Below are positions 10,331-22,724 of a DNA stretch of 64,000 nt, piece by piece. The stretch comes from Pectobacterium aquaticum (GTDB lineage: Bacteria > Pseudomonadota > Gammaproteobacteria > Enterobacterales > Enterobacteriaceae): the NCBI RefSeq assembly GCF_003382565.3, contig NZ_CP086253.1, positions 3,906,001 to 3,970,000 of the forward strand. Reading direction: 5' to 3'. The position numbers were made by a program, and so were the translations under genes. The notes under the pieces were generated by a model. The model saw only the letters and a program-made list of their open reading frames with translations. It was not told the DNA's origin and did not search any database. The first letter of the stretch is position 1, and each line of letters starts with the position of its first letter.

Positions 10331-11158
10331 GTGGATACCGAATTACTAAAAACCTTTCTGGAAGTCAGCAGGACAAGACACTTTGGCCGTGCCGCCGAAT
10401 CCCTGTATCTCACGCAGTCAGCGGTGAGTTTTCGGATTCGCCAGTTAGAGACGCAGCTTGGTGCCAACCTCTTTACGCGCCATCGAAACAATATACGCCT
10501 GACGCCCGCCGGCGAACGGCTTCTGCCCTATGCAGAAAGCCTTATCGGTACCTGGCAGATCGCTAAAAAAGAGGTCGCACGCTCGCAGCAACACAGCCTG
10601 CTTTCGGTGGGGGCAACCGCGTCGCTCTGGGAGGCATATCTGACGCCCTGGCTACAATCGCTGTATCAACAGCGCCCGCTGCTCCAGCTAGAAGCACGCA
10701 TTGCCTTACGTCACTCGCTGGTAAAACAACTCCATGAGCGTCAGTTGGATCTATTGATTACGACCGAACAACCTAAAATGGAAGAATTGGCGAGCCAGCT
10801 ACTCGGCAACTTCTCCCTTTCGCTGTTTGCAGCAGAAGCGCACCCACCCGGACAGGAACTACCTTATATAAAATTGGAATGGGGCGCAGACTTTCATCAG
10901 CAGGAACACCGCCTATTAACCAGTGATCAGCTTCCTGTTTTGACAACAACGTCGGTTCAGTTGACCCGCCAACTGCTTGAAACAACCGGCGGCTGCGCGT
11001 TTTTACCCAGCCATTGGTTACAAACCTACTCCAACCTGCGGATAGTCGGCGACAGTCAGCCCGTTGTGCGCCCGTTTTATGCGGTTTGGTTACAAAACAG
11101 CGATCAGCAGACGATGATACGTCAATTGCTAAAAACGCCTATTGTGATTAATCCATGA
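10331..11158 (+). CDS. hdfR: LysR-type regulator HdfR
   Basis: HdfR is a LysR-family regulator; in E. coli it represses flhDC and influences glutamate synthase genes. The N-terminal winged helix-turn-helix is clear (HFGRAAESLYLTQSAVSFRIRQLETQLG, about residues 16-43), followed by an effector domain containing KQLHERQLDLLITTE. GTG at 10331 gives 275 residues starting at DTELLKTF as in E. coli, with GGAG six bases upstream; the ATG at 10325 directly abuts that GGAG and is less likely. It is divergent from maoP. Confidence 0.92.
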   Translation: MDTELLKTFLEVSRTRHFGRAAESLYLTQSAVSFRIRQLETQLGANLFTRHRNNIRLTPAGERLLPYAESLIGTWQIAKKEVARSQQHSLLSVGATASLWEAYLTPWLQSLYQQRPLLQLEARIALRHSLVKQLHERQLDLLITTEQPKMEELASQLLGNFSLSLFAAEAHPPGQELPYIKLEWGADFHQQEHRLLTSDQLPVLTTTSVQLTRQLLETTGGCAFLPSHWLQTYSNLRIVGDSQPVVRPFYAVWLQNSDQQTMIRQLLKTPIVINP

Positions 11159-11179
11159 CCCATTTTGCTCACAACCCAC

Positions 11180-12142
11180 TTAAGCACGTCTGGTTAACCA
11201 GAATGTGCTTAACGCCTTCTGTAACCCAATGAAAGCAAACAGCAGGAAACCAATGACGATTTTTGTCCACCATGAGCTCAAGGTGCCGTCAAACGTGATA
11301 TACGTCTGAATCAGGCCCTGAATCAGCACGCCAAACAGGGTTCCCAATACGGTTCCGACACCGCCGGTCAGTAGCGTGCCGCCGATTACAACGGCAGCGA
11401 TGGCATCCAATTCTACACCGCTTGCCGCCAGAGCATAACCCGCAGAGGTGTAGAGAGAGAAAACAATACCTGACAGCACCGCTAACGTACTGGAAAGCAT
11501 GTAGATATGAATCGTCGTCCGCCTGACAGGCACCCCCATCAGTTCCGCTGAATAGCTGCTACCCCCGATCGCATAAACACGGTTACCGAAACGGGTACGG
11601 TGCGCCATCACGATCCCCAGCAGTACCACAATCAACATAACCAGCGCCAGAAAGGTAAACCGTCCTCCATCCGGCATGCGCCATGCTAAACCCGCCAGTT
11701 GGCTATAGACCGGGTGATCGATTGGAATCGACTCCTGTGAGACGATAAAGCTCATTCCTCGGACAAAGAACATACCCGCCAGCGTGATAATAAAGGCTGG
11801 CAATTTGAGCGTATCGATAATCCATCCCATCAACCCACCAAACATGGCGCCTATCACCAGCGCTATTGCGAACGCAAAGAAAGGATCAATGCCATACGTA
11901 CCAATCAGTTTGGCCAGTAACACACCCGTAAATGCAATCACTGACCCTACAGAGAGATCGATTCCACCAGACAGGATGACAAACGTCATCCCAACCGCCA
12001 CGATCCCCAAAAAAGCGTTATCCGTCAGTAAATCAAAGAAAACTCGCGTCGACGCAAAGCCGGGAAACTGGCTGAGACAGAATAAATAGCCAGCAATAAA
12101 TACCAAAATCGTCATCAACAGGGGGAAGTGGCGTTTCAACAT
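11180..12142 (-). CDS. yjfF: Galactofuranose ABC transporter permease YjfF
   Basis: Inner-membrane permease of the ribose/galactose (BPD_transp_2) class, 320 residues, largely hydrophobic with about eight to ten predicted membrane segments. The family motif GGIDLSVGS lies near residue 60. It is the last gene of ytfQ-ytfR-ytfT-yjfF and abuts ytfT (stop and start adjacent). With YtfT it would form the heteromeric channel for a galactofuranose-type sugar; the substrate is inferred from the E. coli orthologue. Confidence 0.92.
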   Translation of the reverse strand: MLKRHFPLLMTILVFIAGYLFCLSQFPGFASTRVFFDLLTDNAFLGIVAVGMTFVILSGGIDLSVGSVIAFTGVLLAKLIGTYGIDPFFAFAIALVIGAMFGGLMGWIIDTLKLPAFIITLAGMFFVRGMSFIVSQESIPIDHPVYSQLAGLAWRMPDGGRFTFLALVMLIVVLLGIVMAHRTRFGNRVYAIGGSSYSAELMGVPVRRTTIHIYMLSSTLAVLSGIVFSLYTSAGYALAASGVELDAIAAVVIGGTLLTGGVGTVLGTLFGVLIQGLIQTYITFDGTLSSWWTKIVIGFLLFAFIGLQKALSTFWLTRRA

Positions 12143-13152
12143 TATGTTTTCCTCCTGAACAGGTGGTGCAGCGAAATACGTGGAGATTGCATAACCAAAA
12201 CCAGCAGAACGACGAGAGCCTTCAGAACCAGGTTGAATTCCGGCCGATAGCCAGACAGCAGGATGCCAGTATTCATACTCTGAATAATCAAGGCACCGAC
12301 GACAGAGAGCAGCAAATTAAAACGCCCCCCAAGTAGCGACCCGCCACCGATCACCACAGCCAGAATCGCGTCTAATTCCAACCAGAGGCCCGCGTTGTTC
12401 GCATCCGCCCCACGGATATCTGCCGTCACGATAACGCCCGCTACGGCCGCACACACGCCGCATATGACATAAGCTGCGACCAATACCAGCTTCGTACTCA
12501 CGCCAGCGTTGCGAGCCGATCGCAAATTAATACCGACTGATTCGATAAATAGCCCAAGCGCCGTTTTACGCGTCAAAATCCACAGCGCCAACAGCATTAC
12601 GCAGGCAATAATCACTGGCATGGGTAGATAGAACAGGGTTCCGCTGCCCAGCTTAGCCAACCCGGCGTTATCAAACGTGATAATTTGACCTTCGGTAATC
12701 AACTGAGCAATGCCTCGCCCAGCAACCATCAGCATTAACGTCGCTACAATCGGCTGAATCTGTAACACCGCAACCAGAAAACCGTTCCATAGCCCACACA
12801 GCGCACCAACCAATAGAGCAATCAGTAATACAGAAGGGAGTGGATGACCAGCAGCGGTCAGTGTTGCGGCTGTCGCTCCAGCAATCGCCATAACTGCGCC
12901 CACCGATAAGTCTATACCGCCAGTGGCAATCACCAACGTCATACCTAATGCCAGCAGCGCAACGGGTGCGCCGCGGTTAAGGATGTCGATAAGGCTACCG
13001 AACAAGCGCCCATCCTGAATGTGGAGGGAGAAGAAGTTGGGCGCGACCATGCTATCAATCAACAAGATGGCAACGAGCGCGAGAAGCTGTGGCACCCCTT
13101 TGGTGAATGTTAGGCGGACTTTTTTGGCAGGTTTGACGTTATTGTCTGTCAT
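12142..13152 (-). CDS. ytfT: Galactofuranose ABC transporter permease YtfT
   Basis: Second permease of the importer, 336 residues, paralogous to YjfF. GGIDLSVGAVMAIAG marks the conserved cytoplasmic-membrane region and GGGSLLGGRFN the C-terminal conserved segment. The start overlaps the end of ytfR by 14 bases, indicating coupled translation. No truncation is seen. Confidence 0.92.
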   Translation of the reverse strand: MTDNNVKPAKKVRLTFTKGVPQLLALVAILLIDSMVAPNFFSLHIQDGRLFGSLIDILNRGAPVALLALGMTLVIATGGIDLSVGAVMAIAGATAATLTAAGHPLPSVLLIALLVGALCGLWNGFLVAVLQIQPIVATLMLMVAGRGIAQLITEGQIITFDNAGLAKLGSGTLFYLPMPVIIACVMLLALWILTRKTALGLFIESVGINLRSARNAGVSTKLVLVAAYVICGVCAAVAGVIVTADIRGADANNAGLWLELDAILAVVIGGGSLLGGRFNLLLSVVGALIIQSMNTGILLSGYRPEFNLVLKALVVLLVLVMQSPRISLHHLFRRKT

Positions 13153-14668
13153 CAGTTGCTCCCGCTTGTACTGCGATTGCCTGCATCACTGCGGCAACCG
13201 AAATCTCATTATGTTCGAGATGCGCAACGTGCCGCCTGTCACGCAGTACAATGATGCGATCCGCATAACCGGTCAGTTCTTCCAATTCAGAAGAGATCAC
13301 GAGTAAGGCCATCCCCTGCTCACACAGTTTTTCGATCAGGCGAATAATTTCAGCATGCGCACCAACATCGATCCCTCGTGTTGGTTCATCCAAAATCAAG
13401 AAGCGCGGTTCTGTTGCCAGCCAGCGCGATAGCAATACTTTTTGCTGATTCCCTCCTGATAGATACTGAATTTCCTGCTCTGGACTGGGCGTACGAATCC
13501 CTAATAGGCTGATAAATTTTTCAGCGATACGGGTTTGCTCACGTAAGGAAATGAGCTTCAGCCAGCCGCGCTGCGCCTGAAGCGCCAAAATGATGTTCTC
13601 TCGTACTGTTGCAGCACCGACAATACCGTCAGTCTTGCGATCCTCAGGGCAATAGCCAAAGCCGAGCTTTCCTGCTGCACGCGGCGTGCGAATGCTGACT
13701 TGTTTACCATCAACGCTTGCTTCTCCGGCATCAGGCACGGTGATGCCAAATATCAGCTGCGCGGTTTCTGTTCTGCCGGAACCCAATAAACCAGCAAGGC
13801 CAACAATTTCTCCCGGACGCACGGAAAGCTCGAAGTCATTAATAGAGCCACGTCGGCCATAGTGTTTAAAATGCACGATGGGCTCACCTGAGACGTCACT
13901 ATGTTCGCCACGCTTCAATAATGTTTCATCAAAACTGTGCCCCAACATCATTTGGACTAATTCAACACGTGGCAATTCTGCGGCAGATAATGTCCCCACT
14001 AATTTTCCATTACGCAAAACGGTAATTCTGTCGCTAATGCGGTAAACCTGATCCAGAAAGTGCGTCACAAATATCATTCCGATTCCGCGATCGCGCAACT
14101 TCCGCAATATATCCAGCAGCATATCGACTTCTTTTGCATCAAGGCTTGCGGTGGGTTCATCAAGAATTAAAACTTTAGCGGAAAGATCGATAGCTCTGGC
14201 AATGGCTACAATTTGTTGAACTGCGATGGAGTAATTACCAAGCGGATGGCTAACATCGATCATCAGCCCATAATTCAATAAAAGCGCTTCAGCCTGACGC
14301 AGGATTTTATGTTGATCCACGATACCCCAGCGAGTGGGCTCACGGCCAATAAATAGATTTGCTGCAACGGACAGGTTCGGTAATAGATTGACCTCCTGAT
14401 AGACCGTACCAATACCCAACGACTGAGCATGAGCCGTATTGACAGGATTAATCGCGATACCATCGAGGATAATGTCACCAACTGAGCGATGGTAAACGCC
14501 AGTCAACGCCTTAATTAACGTTGATTTCCCTGCGCCATTCTCTCCTAATAGTGCCACTATTTCGCCACGATTAAGCGTGAAGTTCACTTGATCTAATGCT
14601 TTTACCCCCGGAAACTCAACGCTCATGCCCCGAATATCTAACAACCGTGTCGTTTCCATCAGCATCAC
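13139..14668 (-). CDS. ytfR: Galactofuranose ABC transporter ATPase YtfR
   Basis: A 509-residue ATPase with two fused nucleotide-binding domains, as in all sugar importers of the RbsA/MglA class. Domain 1 has Walker A GENGAGKST (about residues 41-49), and a Walker B region LILDEPTASLD. Domain 2 has the degenerate Walker A LLGSGRTE, a strong signature LSGGNQQK and Walker B LILDEPTRGID. The start is uncertain by three codons (MMLMETTRLL). It is separated from ytfQ by an unusually long 183-base gap. Confidence 0.94.
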   Translation of the reverse strand: MMLMETTRLLDIRGMSVEFPGVKALDQVNFTLNRGEIVALLGENGAGKSTLIKALTGVYHRSVGDIILDGIAINPVNTAHAQSLGIGTVYQEVNLLPNLSVAANLFIGREPTRWGIVDQHKILRQAEALLLNYGLMIDVSHPLGNYSIAVQQIVAIARAIDLSAKVLILDEPTASLDAKEVDMLLDILRKLRDRGIGMIFVTHFLDQVYRISDRITVLRNGKLVGTLSAAELPRVELVQMMLGHSFDETLLKRGEHSDVSGEPIVHFKHYGRRGSINDFELSVRPGEIVGLAGLLGSGRTETAQLIFGITVPDAGEASVDGKQVSIRTPRAAGKLGFGYCPEDRKTDGIVGAATVRENIILALQAQRGWLKLISLREQTRIAEKFISLLGIRTPSPEQEIQYLSGGNQQKVLLSRWLATEPRFLILDEPTRGIDVGAHAEIIRLIEKLCEQGMALLVISSELEELTGYADRIIVLRDRRHVAHLEHNEISVAAVMQAIAVQAGATDDRQ

Positions 14669-14851
14669 CTATGCGACAACTTAACAAGGCTACGTCACAC
14701 CTGAGTAATATTATGGTAAGTAGGCTGACAATATTCACTGTCCCGTCATTGAACGGTACAAAAAACATAGCAAGCCCACTTTCCCATATTTATACTTTTG
14801 CCAGGTATTTAGAAAAATACTTATATCAATCATGAATCCACAATATAAATA
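14669..14851 (-). other. ytfQ-ytfR intercistronic region
   Basis: An A/T-rich gap of 183 bases inside the operon. On the minus strand it contains a small hairpin GTATTT-TTCT-AAATAC about 40 bases after the ytfQ stop, but no T-run. Such gaps after a binding-protein gene often stabilise or attenuate mRNA so that binding protein outnumbers the transporter; that role is inferred. Confidence 0.4.
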
Positions 14852-15808
14852 TCAATAACCAAGGTCTTTCTTGGTTTCATATTCCTGTTTTGCTGTGTCA
14901 GGCAGTAATAAACGTGATTCGGTTTGAATAAATTTTTCAGGCTGTTTTCCGTCTTTCTTCATCGCTAATAAAGCATCAAAAGCAGGCCCGGCCATATTAG
15001 GTGTTAATTCAACGGTGGCATTAGCTTCGCCATTCATCATGGCTTTGAAAATATCAGGAACACCATCAATGGAGACAACTTTTATTTGTGAACCAGGTTT
15101 CAAGCCAGCTTCTTTAATTGCCTGAATAGCGCCTATAGCCATGTCATCATTATGTGCATAAACCGCACAGATATTCTTTCCGTTCTGCTCCGCTTTAATA
15201 AAGCTTTCCATGACCTCTTTACCCTTGCTGCGAGTAAAGTCTCCCGACTGTGAGCGAATAATTTTTATCTGTGGATCTGAAGCTATACCTTCAGCAAACC
15301 CTTTCTTACGGTTTATCGCAACGCTAGCCCCAACCGTTCCCTGTAATTCAACAACATTACAAGGTTTGCCTGCGGCTTCTTTCACAAGCCACTCCCCTGC
15401 TACTTTTCCTTCATAGACGCTATCAGAGGCGATAGCAGCGGTGTACAACGATGGATCGCTAACCTCAATCGTTCTATCAAGCAGGAACACTGGGATTTTT
15501 GCTTCTTTAGCTTCCTGTAAGACTGGTGCCCAACCTGTCGCGACGACTGGCGCAATAAATATGGCATCTACGCCCTGAGCGATGAACGACCGCACAGCCT
15601 TAATCTGATTCTCCTGCTTCTGCTGAGCATCAGCTATTTTTAACGTTATTCCACGCTTCTCGGCTTCCTGCTTTGATACTTTAGTTTCCGCAGAGCGCCA
15701 TCCCGATTCTGAACCAATCTGGGAAAAACCAACAGTTAAGAGTTTTGCCTGTACGGCACCACACAACGCCGTGCTTACAGCAACAGCTACCAGTAAACGT
15801 CTGTACAT
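14852..15808 (-). CDS. ytfQ: Galactofuranose-binding periplasmic protein YtfQ
   Basis: Periplasmic substrate-binding protein of the RbsB/LacI-like fold (Peripla_BP_4), 318 residues, with a signal peptide MYRRLLVAVAVSTALCGAVQA probably cleaved before KLLTVGFSQ. E. coli YtfQ binds galactofuranose; the conserved stretches IGSESGWRSAETK, APVVATGW, YAHNDDMAIGAIQAIKEAG and SIDGVPDIFKAM support orthology. AAGGAG lies seven bases before the ATG. First gene of the operon, divergent from nothing: upstream is a 400-base gene-free stretch ending at the rrn terminator. Confidence 0.95.
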   Translation of the reverse strand: MYRRLLVAVAVSTALCGAVQAKLLTVGFSQIGSESGWRSAETKVSKQEAEKRGITLKIADAQQKQENQIKAVRSFIAQGVDAIFIAPVVATGWAPVLQEAKEAKIPVFLLDRTIEVSDPSLYTAAIASDSVYEGKVAGEWLVKEAAGKPCNVVELQGTVGASVAINRKKGFAEGIASDPQIKIIRSQSGDFTRSKGKEVMESFIKAEQNGKNICAVYAHNDDMAIGAIQAIKEAGLKPGSQIKVVSIDGVPDIFKAMMNGEANATVELTPNMAGPAFDALLAMKKDGKQPEKFIQTESRLLLPDTAKQEYETKKDLGY

Positions 15809-16222
15809 ACTTAAACTCCTTCTACGTAGTCTTACAGCTACTTAGTCAGATTTCAGGTACAACATAGCGCTACGAATTTCTGCTATAGCGCTATCGATGT
15901 GATGTTGGCAGATACCACTAGCAAGTGAATGCGACCTGAAGGATCGTTCTGAAAAACGATTTACCGTTCACTCAGGTTGTAGATAGTTTTAGTTCAAATA
16001 TCGAACAAGGTAGATGAGCAAGTTCACAACCTGGTATTACGGTGATTTTGTGCATATTTACAGCTAAATCAGCACGATCTGTCAGCATTACATCAGCGAA
16101 TTTTATCTATTAAATCACAACACATTAGATTAATTAGATATCCAGAGAGTAGAAACAACGGAGATATTGGAAAGAGAAAAGAGGGGTACAAGACAGGATT
16201 GAGCATAAATACAGATCAAAAA
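15809..16222. other. Gene-free region upstream of ytfQ
   Basis: About 414 bases between ytfQ and the rRNA operon terminator. It holds the ytfQ ribosome-binding site (AAGGAG, 15816-15821) and the paired palindromes at 15865-15893. I see no ORF with coding character, no tRNA and no convincing CRP site. The stretch 16050-16200 is A/T-rich and featureless to me. Confidence 0.6.
15865..15893. promoter_or_regulatory. Paired TAGCGCTA palindromes, candidate operator of the ytfQ operon
   Basis: Two perfect 8-bp palindromes TAGCGCTA (15865-15872 and 15886-15893) have centres 21 bp apart, two helical turns, and lie 57-85 bases upstream of the ytfQ ATG. The second is part of the 10-bp palindrome ATAGCGCTAT. 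A central CpG in a symmetric site is typical of LacI/GalR-family operators. The regulator is not encoded nearby, and its identity is not known to me. Confidence 0.5.
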
Positions 16223-16250
16223 AAACCCTTCACAAAAACGTGAAGGGTTT
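16223..16250 (-). terminator. rRNA operon terminator
   Basis: Just after tRNA-Trp on the minus strand: an 11-bp stem AAACCCTTCAC/GTGAAGGGTTT with a 6-base loop, followed by a T-run (complement of 16218-16224). This is a strong intrinsic terminator ending the rRNA-tRNA transcript. Confidence 0.9.
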
Positions 16251-16255
16251 TTATT

Positions 16256-16331
16256 TGGCAGGGGCGGAGAGACTCGAACTCGCGACACCCGGTTTTGGAG
16301 ACCGGTGCTCTACCAACTGAGCTACGCCCCT
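16256..16331 (-). tRNA. trpT: tRNA-Trp (CCA)
   Basis: Seventy-six bases with encoded CCA; the minus strand begins AGGGGCGTAGCTCAG, has anticodon CCA within CTCCAAA, and the T-arm GTTCGAGTC. It is distal in the rRNA operon after tRNA-Asp, the aspT-trpT arrangement of E. coli rrnC. Confidence 0.97.
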
Positions 16332-16385
16332 AAATTGCGCTTAATATTATGCCTGCTAAAAAAAGCAGGCATAATTTTTAATAAG

Positions 16386-16462
16386 TGGCGGAACGGACGG
16401 GGCTCGAACCCGCGACCCCCTGCGTGACAGGCAGGTATTCTAACCAACTGAACTACCGCTCC
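16386..16462 (-). tRNA. aspT: tRNA-Asp (GTC)
   Basis: Seventy-seven bases with encoded CCA; the minus strand begins GGAGCGGTAGTTCAG and has anticodon GTC within CTGTCACG. It lies 50 bases after 5S and is cotranscribed with rRNA. Confidence 0.97.
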
Positions 16463-16512
16463 ACCGAATTTCTCTACAACCACCAGATCGCTCCGGCTTA
16501 CTGCTTAATTTG

Positions 16513-16632
16513 ATGCCTGGCAGTTCCCTACTCTCACATGGGGAAGCCCCACACTACCATCGGCGCTACGGCGTTTCACTTCTGAGTTCGGCATGGGGTC
16601 AGGTGGGACCACCGCGCTATCGCCGCCAGGCA
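16513..16632 (-). rRNA. rrf: 5S ribosomal RNA
   Basis: One hundred and twenty bases; the minus strand begins TGCCTGGCGGCGATAGCG and ends CTGCCAGGCAT, so the 5' and 3' ends pair. It carries the conserved CCGAACTCAGAAGTGAAACG segment. It is between 23S and tRNA-Asp. Confidence 0.97.
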
Positions 16633-16759
16633 AATTCTGTTTCATTCTAACCGTCATGCTTCGCTCACGCTCTCGCACAACCATCAGAACCAATCTTTGA
16701 ACAAGCTAAATATCAAAACACGTCTCTATGAGTCACTCTCAAAACACCTTCGGTGTTGT

Positions 16760-19666
<2,907 letters not shown>

Positions 19667-19897
19667 TCACAACCCGAAGGTGTCTTTAATAAATAAAGCC
19701 AACGTCGCGCTGCGATTATTTGAGAGACTCATTGACGCACTGATACACCATTCATACCCGCAGGTACCAATGCATGTTCAGCTGTCATGTTTCAATTTTC
19801 AGCTTGTTCCAGATTGTTAAAGAGCAATATCGTAAACATGACTCCGAAGAATCATCTTTAAGATATTCATGATAATGTCTTTCACTCATTATCGGAT
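19667..19897 (-). other. tRNA-Glu to 23S spacer with boxA
   Basis: Spacer holding the upstream strand of the 23S processing stem and a second boxA, TGCTCTTTAACA, on the minus strand at 19815-19826. This boxA renews antitermination before 23S. Confidence 0.8.
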
Positions 19898-19973
19898 TGG
19901 CGTCCCCAAGGGGATTCGAACCCCTGTTACAGCCGTGAAAGGGCAGTGTCCTAGGCCTCTAGACGATGGGGAC
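19898..19973 (-). tRNA. gltT: tRNA-Glu (TTC) in the 16S-23S spacer
   Basis: Seventy-six bases with encoded CCA; the minus strand begins GTCCCCATCGTCTAGAGG and has anticodon TTC within CTTTCAC. A single spacer tRNA-Glu is the type found in E. coli rrnB, C, E and G, not the Ile-Ala type of rrnA, D and H. The gene letter (T, U, V or W) cannot be decided from sequence. Confidence 0.96.
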
Positions 19974-20113
19974 ACGAAAAATCCGTACCGAATCAGAAAT
20001 TCGGCACTATCGCGTCAGCATGAGTTTACACTCATCGCATCAACAGGTGCGCTTGCTCAGTATTTTCATCAGACAATCTGTGTGAGCACTTCACTTAACA
20101 CACATCTTCTTGG

Positions 20114-21655
<1,542 letters not shown>

Positions 21656-21856
21656 AAGATTTGTTTGATTTGCTGAACTCGTCAGCGATGCTCAAAGAAT
21701 TAGTCACTGTTCATTCGTAATGAATTTTACTGTTGTTCACTCTTCAAGACTTTTTTATATCGTTAAGATACGGTCTTGTGAGTGCCCACACAGATTGTCT
21801 GATTATATTGTTAAAGAGCAGTGCGTTGCGGTCTTAACCACTTCGCGAGGTGGCGT

Positions 21857-21884
21857 ATATTACGCTTTTCACCTTCAGAGTCAA
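21857..21884 (-). promoter_or_regulatory. rrn P2 promoter of the complete operon
   Basis: The minus strand has -35 TTGACT (21879-21884), a 16-base spacer and -10 TAATAT (21857-21862). Confidence 0.8.
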
Positions 21885-21958
21885 CGCTTATTTTAAAGCG
21901 TTTTCCCTTTCTTTATCGACCCGGTTGTGTGTTCACAGCGCCGTGTCGATGGAGGCGC

Positions 21959-21986
21959 ATTATAGGGATCCGTTTTCGTTACACAA
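21959..21986 (-). promoter_or_regulatory. rrn P1 promoter of the complete operon
   Basis: The minus strand has -35 TTGTGT (21981-21986), a 16-base spacer and -10 TATAAT (21959-21964), with a GCGC discriminator start. The -35 is weaker than TTGTCA in the other operon; the rest of the P1 design is the same. Confidence 0.82.
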
Positions 21987-22161
21987 CAACTTTCTTGATC
22001 TTTTTTTCTGTTCGCGTGTTTTTCGACCCTTTCGATGAGATCTTACTCGATCCAAGCCACTTTTCAGTTGCCGACATCCCATATCTGTCGATATTTTGTC
22101 TAAAACGAATCATCAGTATGTGGCAAATAACTACATATGCTAAATAACTACGAGGTTATCG

Positions 22162-22710
22162 ATGAGTACAAAAACATTCCGTCGTTATAACGGTATTTCT
22201 CCCGTTTTAGGCGAAAGAGTCATGGTCGATCATTCCAGCGTGGTGATTGGCAAGGTAACACTAGGCGATGATGTCGGCATCTGGCCCCTTGTCGCCATAC
22301 GCGGTGATGTTAACTACATTGCTATTGGTGCAAGGAGTAATGTTCAGGACGGTTCTGTACTTCATGTCACCCACTGCTCAGAGAAAAAACCAGAAGGTAA
22401 TCCACTTATTATTGGTGAAGACGTCACAGTGGGCCATAAAGCGATGCTGCACGGTTGCCAAATAGGAAATCGGGTTTTGGTCGGAATGGGATCAATACTC
22501 TTGGATGGAGCAATTGTTGAAGATGATGTCATGATTGGCGCAGGCAGCTTGGTCCCTCCAGGAAAACGGCTAGAGAAGGGACATCTATACCTCGGCAGCC
22601 CAGTCAAAAAAATTCGGCCACTCACACAAGAAGAAATAGAAGGGTTGATTTACTCGGCAAAAAACTATGTTCGTTGGAAAGATGAATATCTTGCTCAGGA
22701 CAATGAGTAA
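22162..22710 (+). CDS. yrdA: Gamma-class carbonic anhydrase-like protein YrdA
   Basis: A 182-residue left-handed beta-helix protein with hexapeptide repeats (for example VMVDHSSVVIGKVTLGDDV and IGEDVTVGHKAMLHGCQIG). The metal-ligand pattern of gamma carbonic anhydrases is recognisable in HVTHC and VGHKAMLHGC. E. coli YrdA lacks proven physiological activity, so the enzymatic role is uncertain. It is the rrnD neighbour in E. coli. Its stop codon lies 14 bases before the IS element, and before that insertion its 3' end overlapped that of yrdB. Confidence 0.93.
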   Translation: MSTKTFRRYNGISPVLGERVMVDHSSVVIGKVTLGDDVGIWPLVAIRGDVNYIAIGARSNVQDGSVLHVTHCSEKKPEGNPLIIGEDVTVGHKAMLHGCQIGNRVLVGMGSILLDGAIVEDDVMIGAGSLVPPGKRLEKGHLYLGSPVKKIRPLTQEEIEGLIYSAKNYVRWKDEYLAQDNE

Positions 22711-22724
22711 TAACCTTCATCATC

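Larger units (their letters stand above)
21656..22161. other. rRNA leader and promoter region facing yrdA
   Basis: About 500 gene-free bases. The first 169 (to 21824) copy the leader of the other operon; the remainder is unrelated. It contains boxA (21809-21820), P2, P1 and an A/T-rich upstream block at about 21985-22025, then the short 5' region of yrdA, which is transcribed away. Confidence 0.85.

Noticed and set aside
15895..15960. Possible CRP site (TGTGATGTTGGCAGATA) upstream of ytfQ
   Set aside because: Only one half-site fits; the TCACA half is missing.
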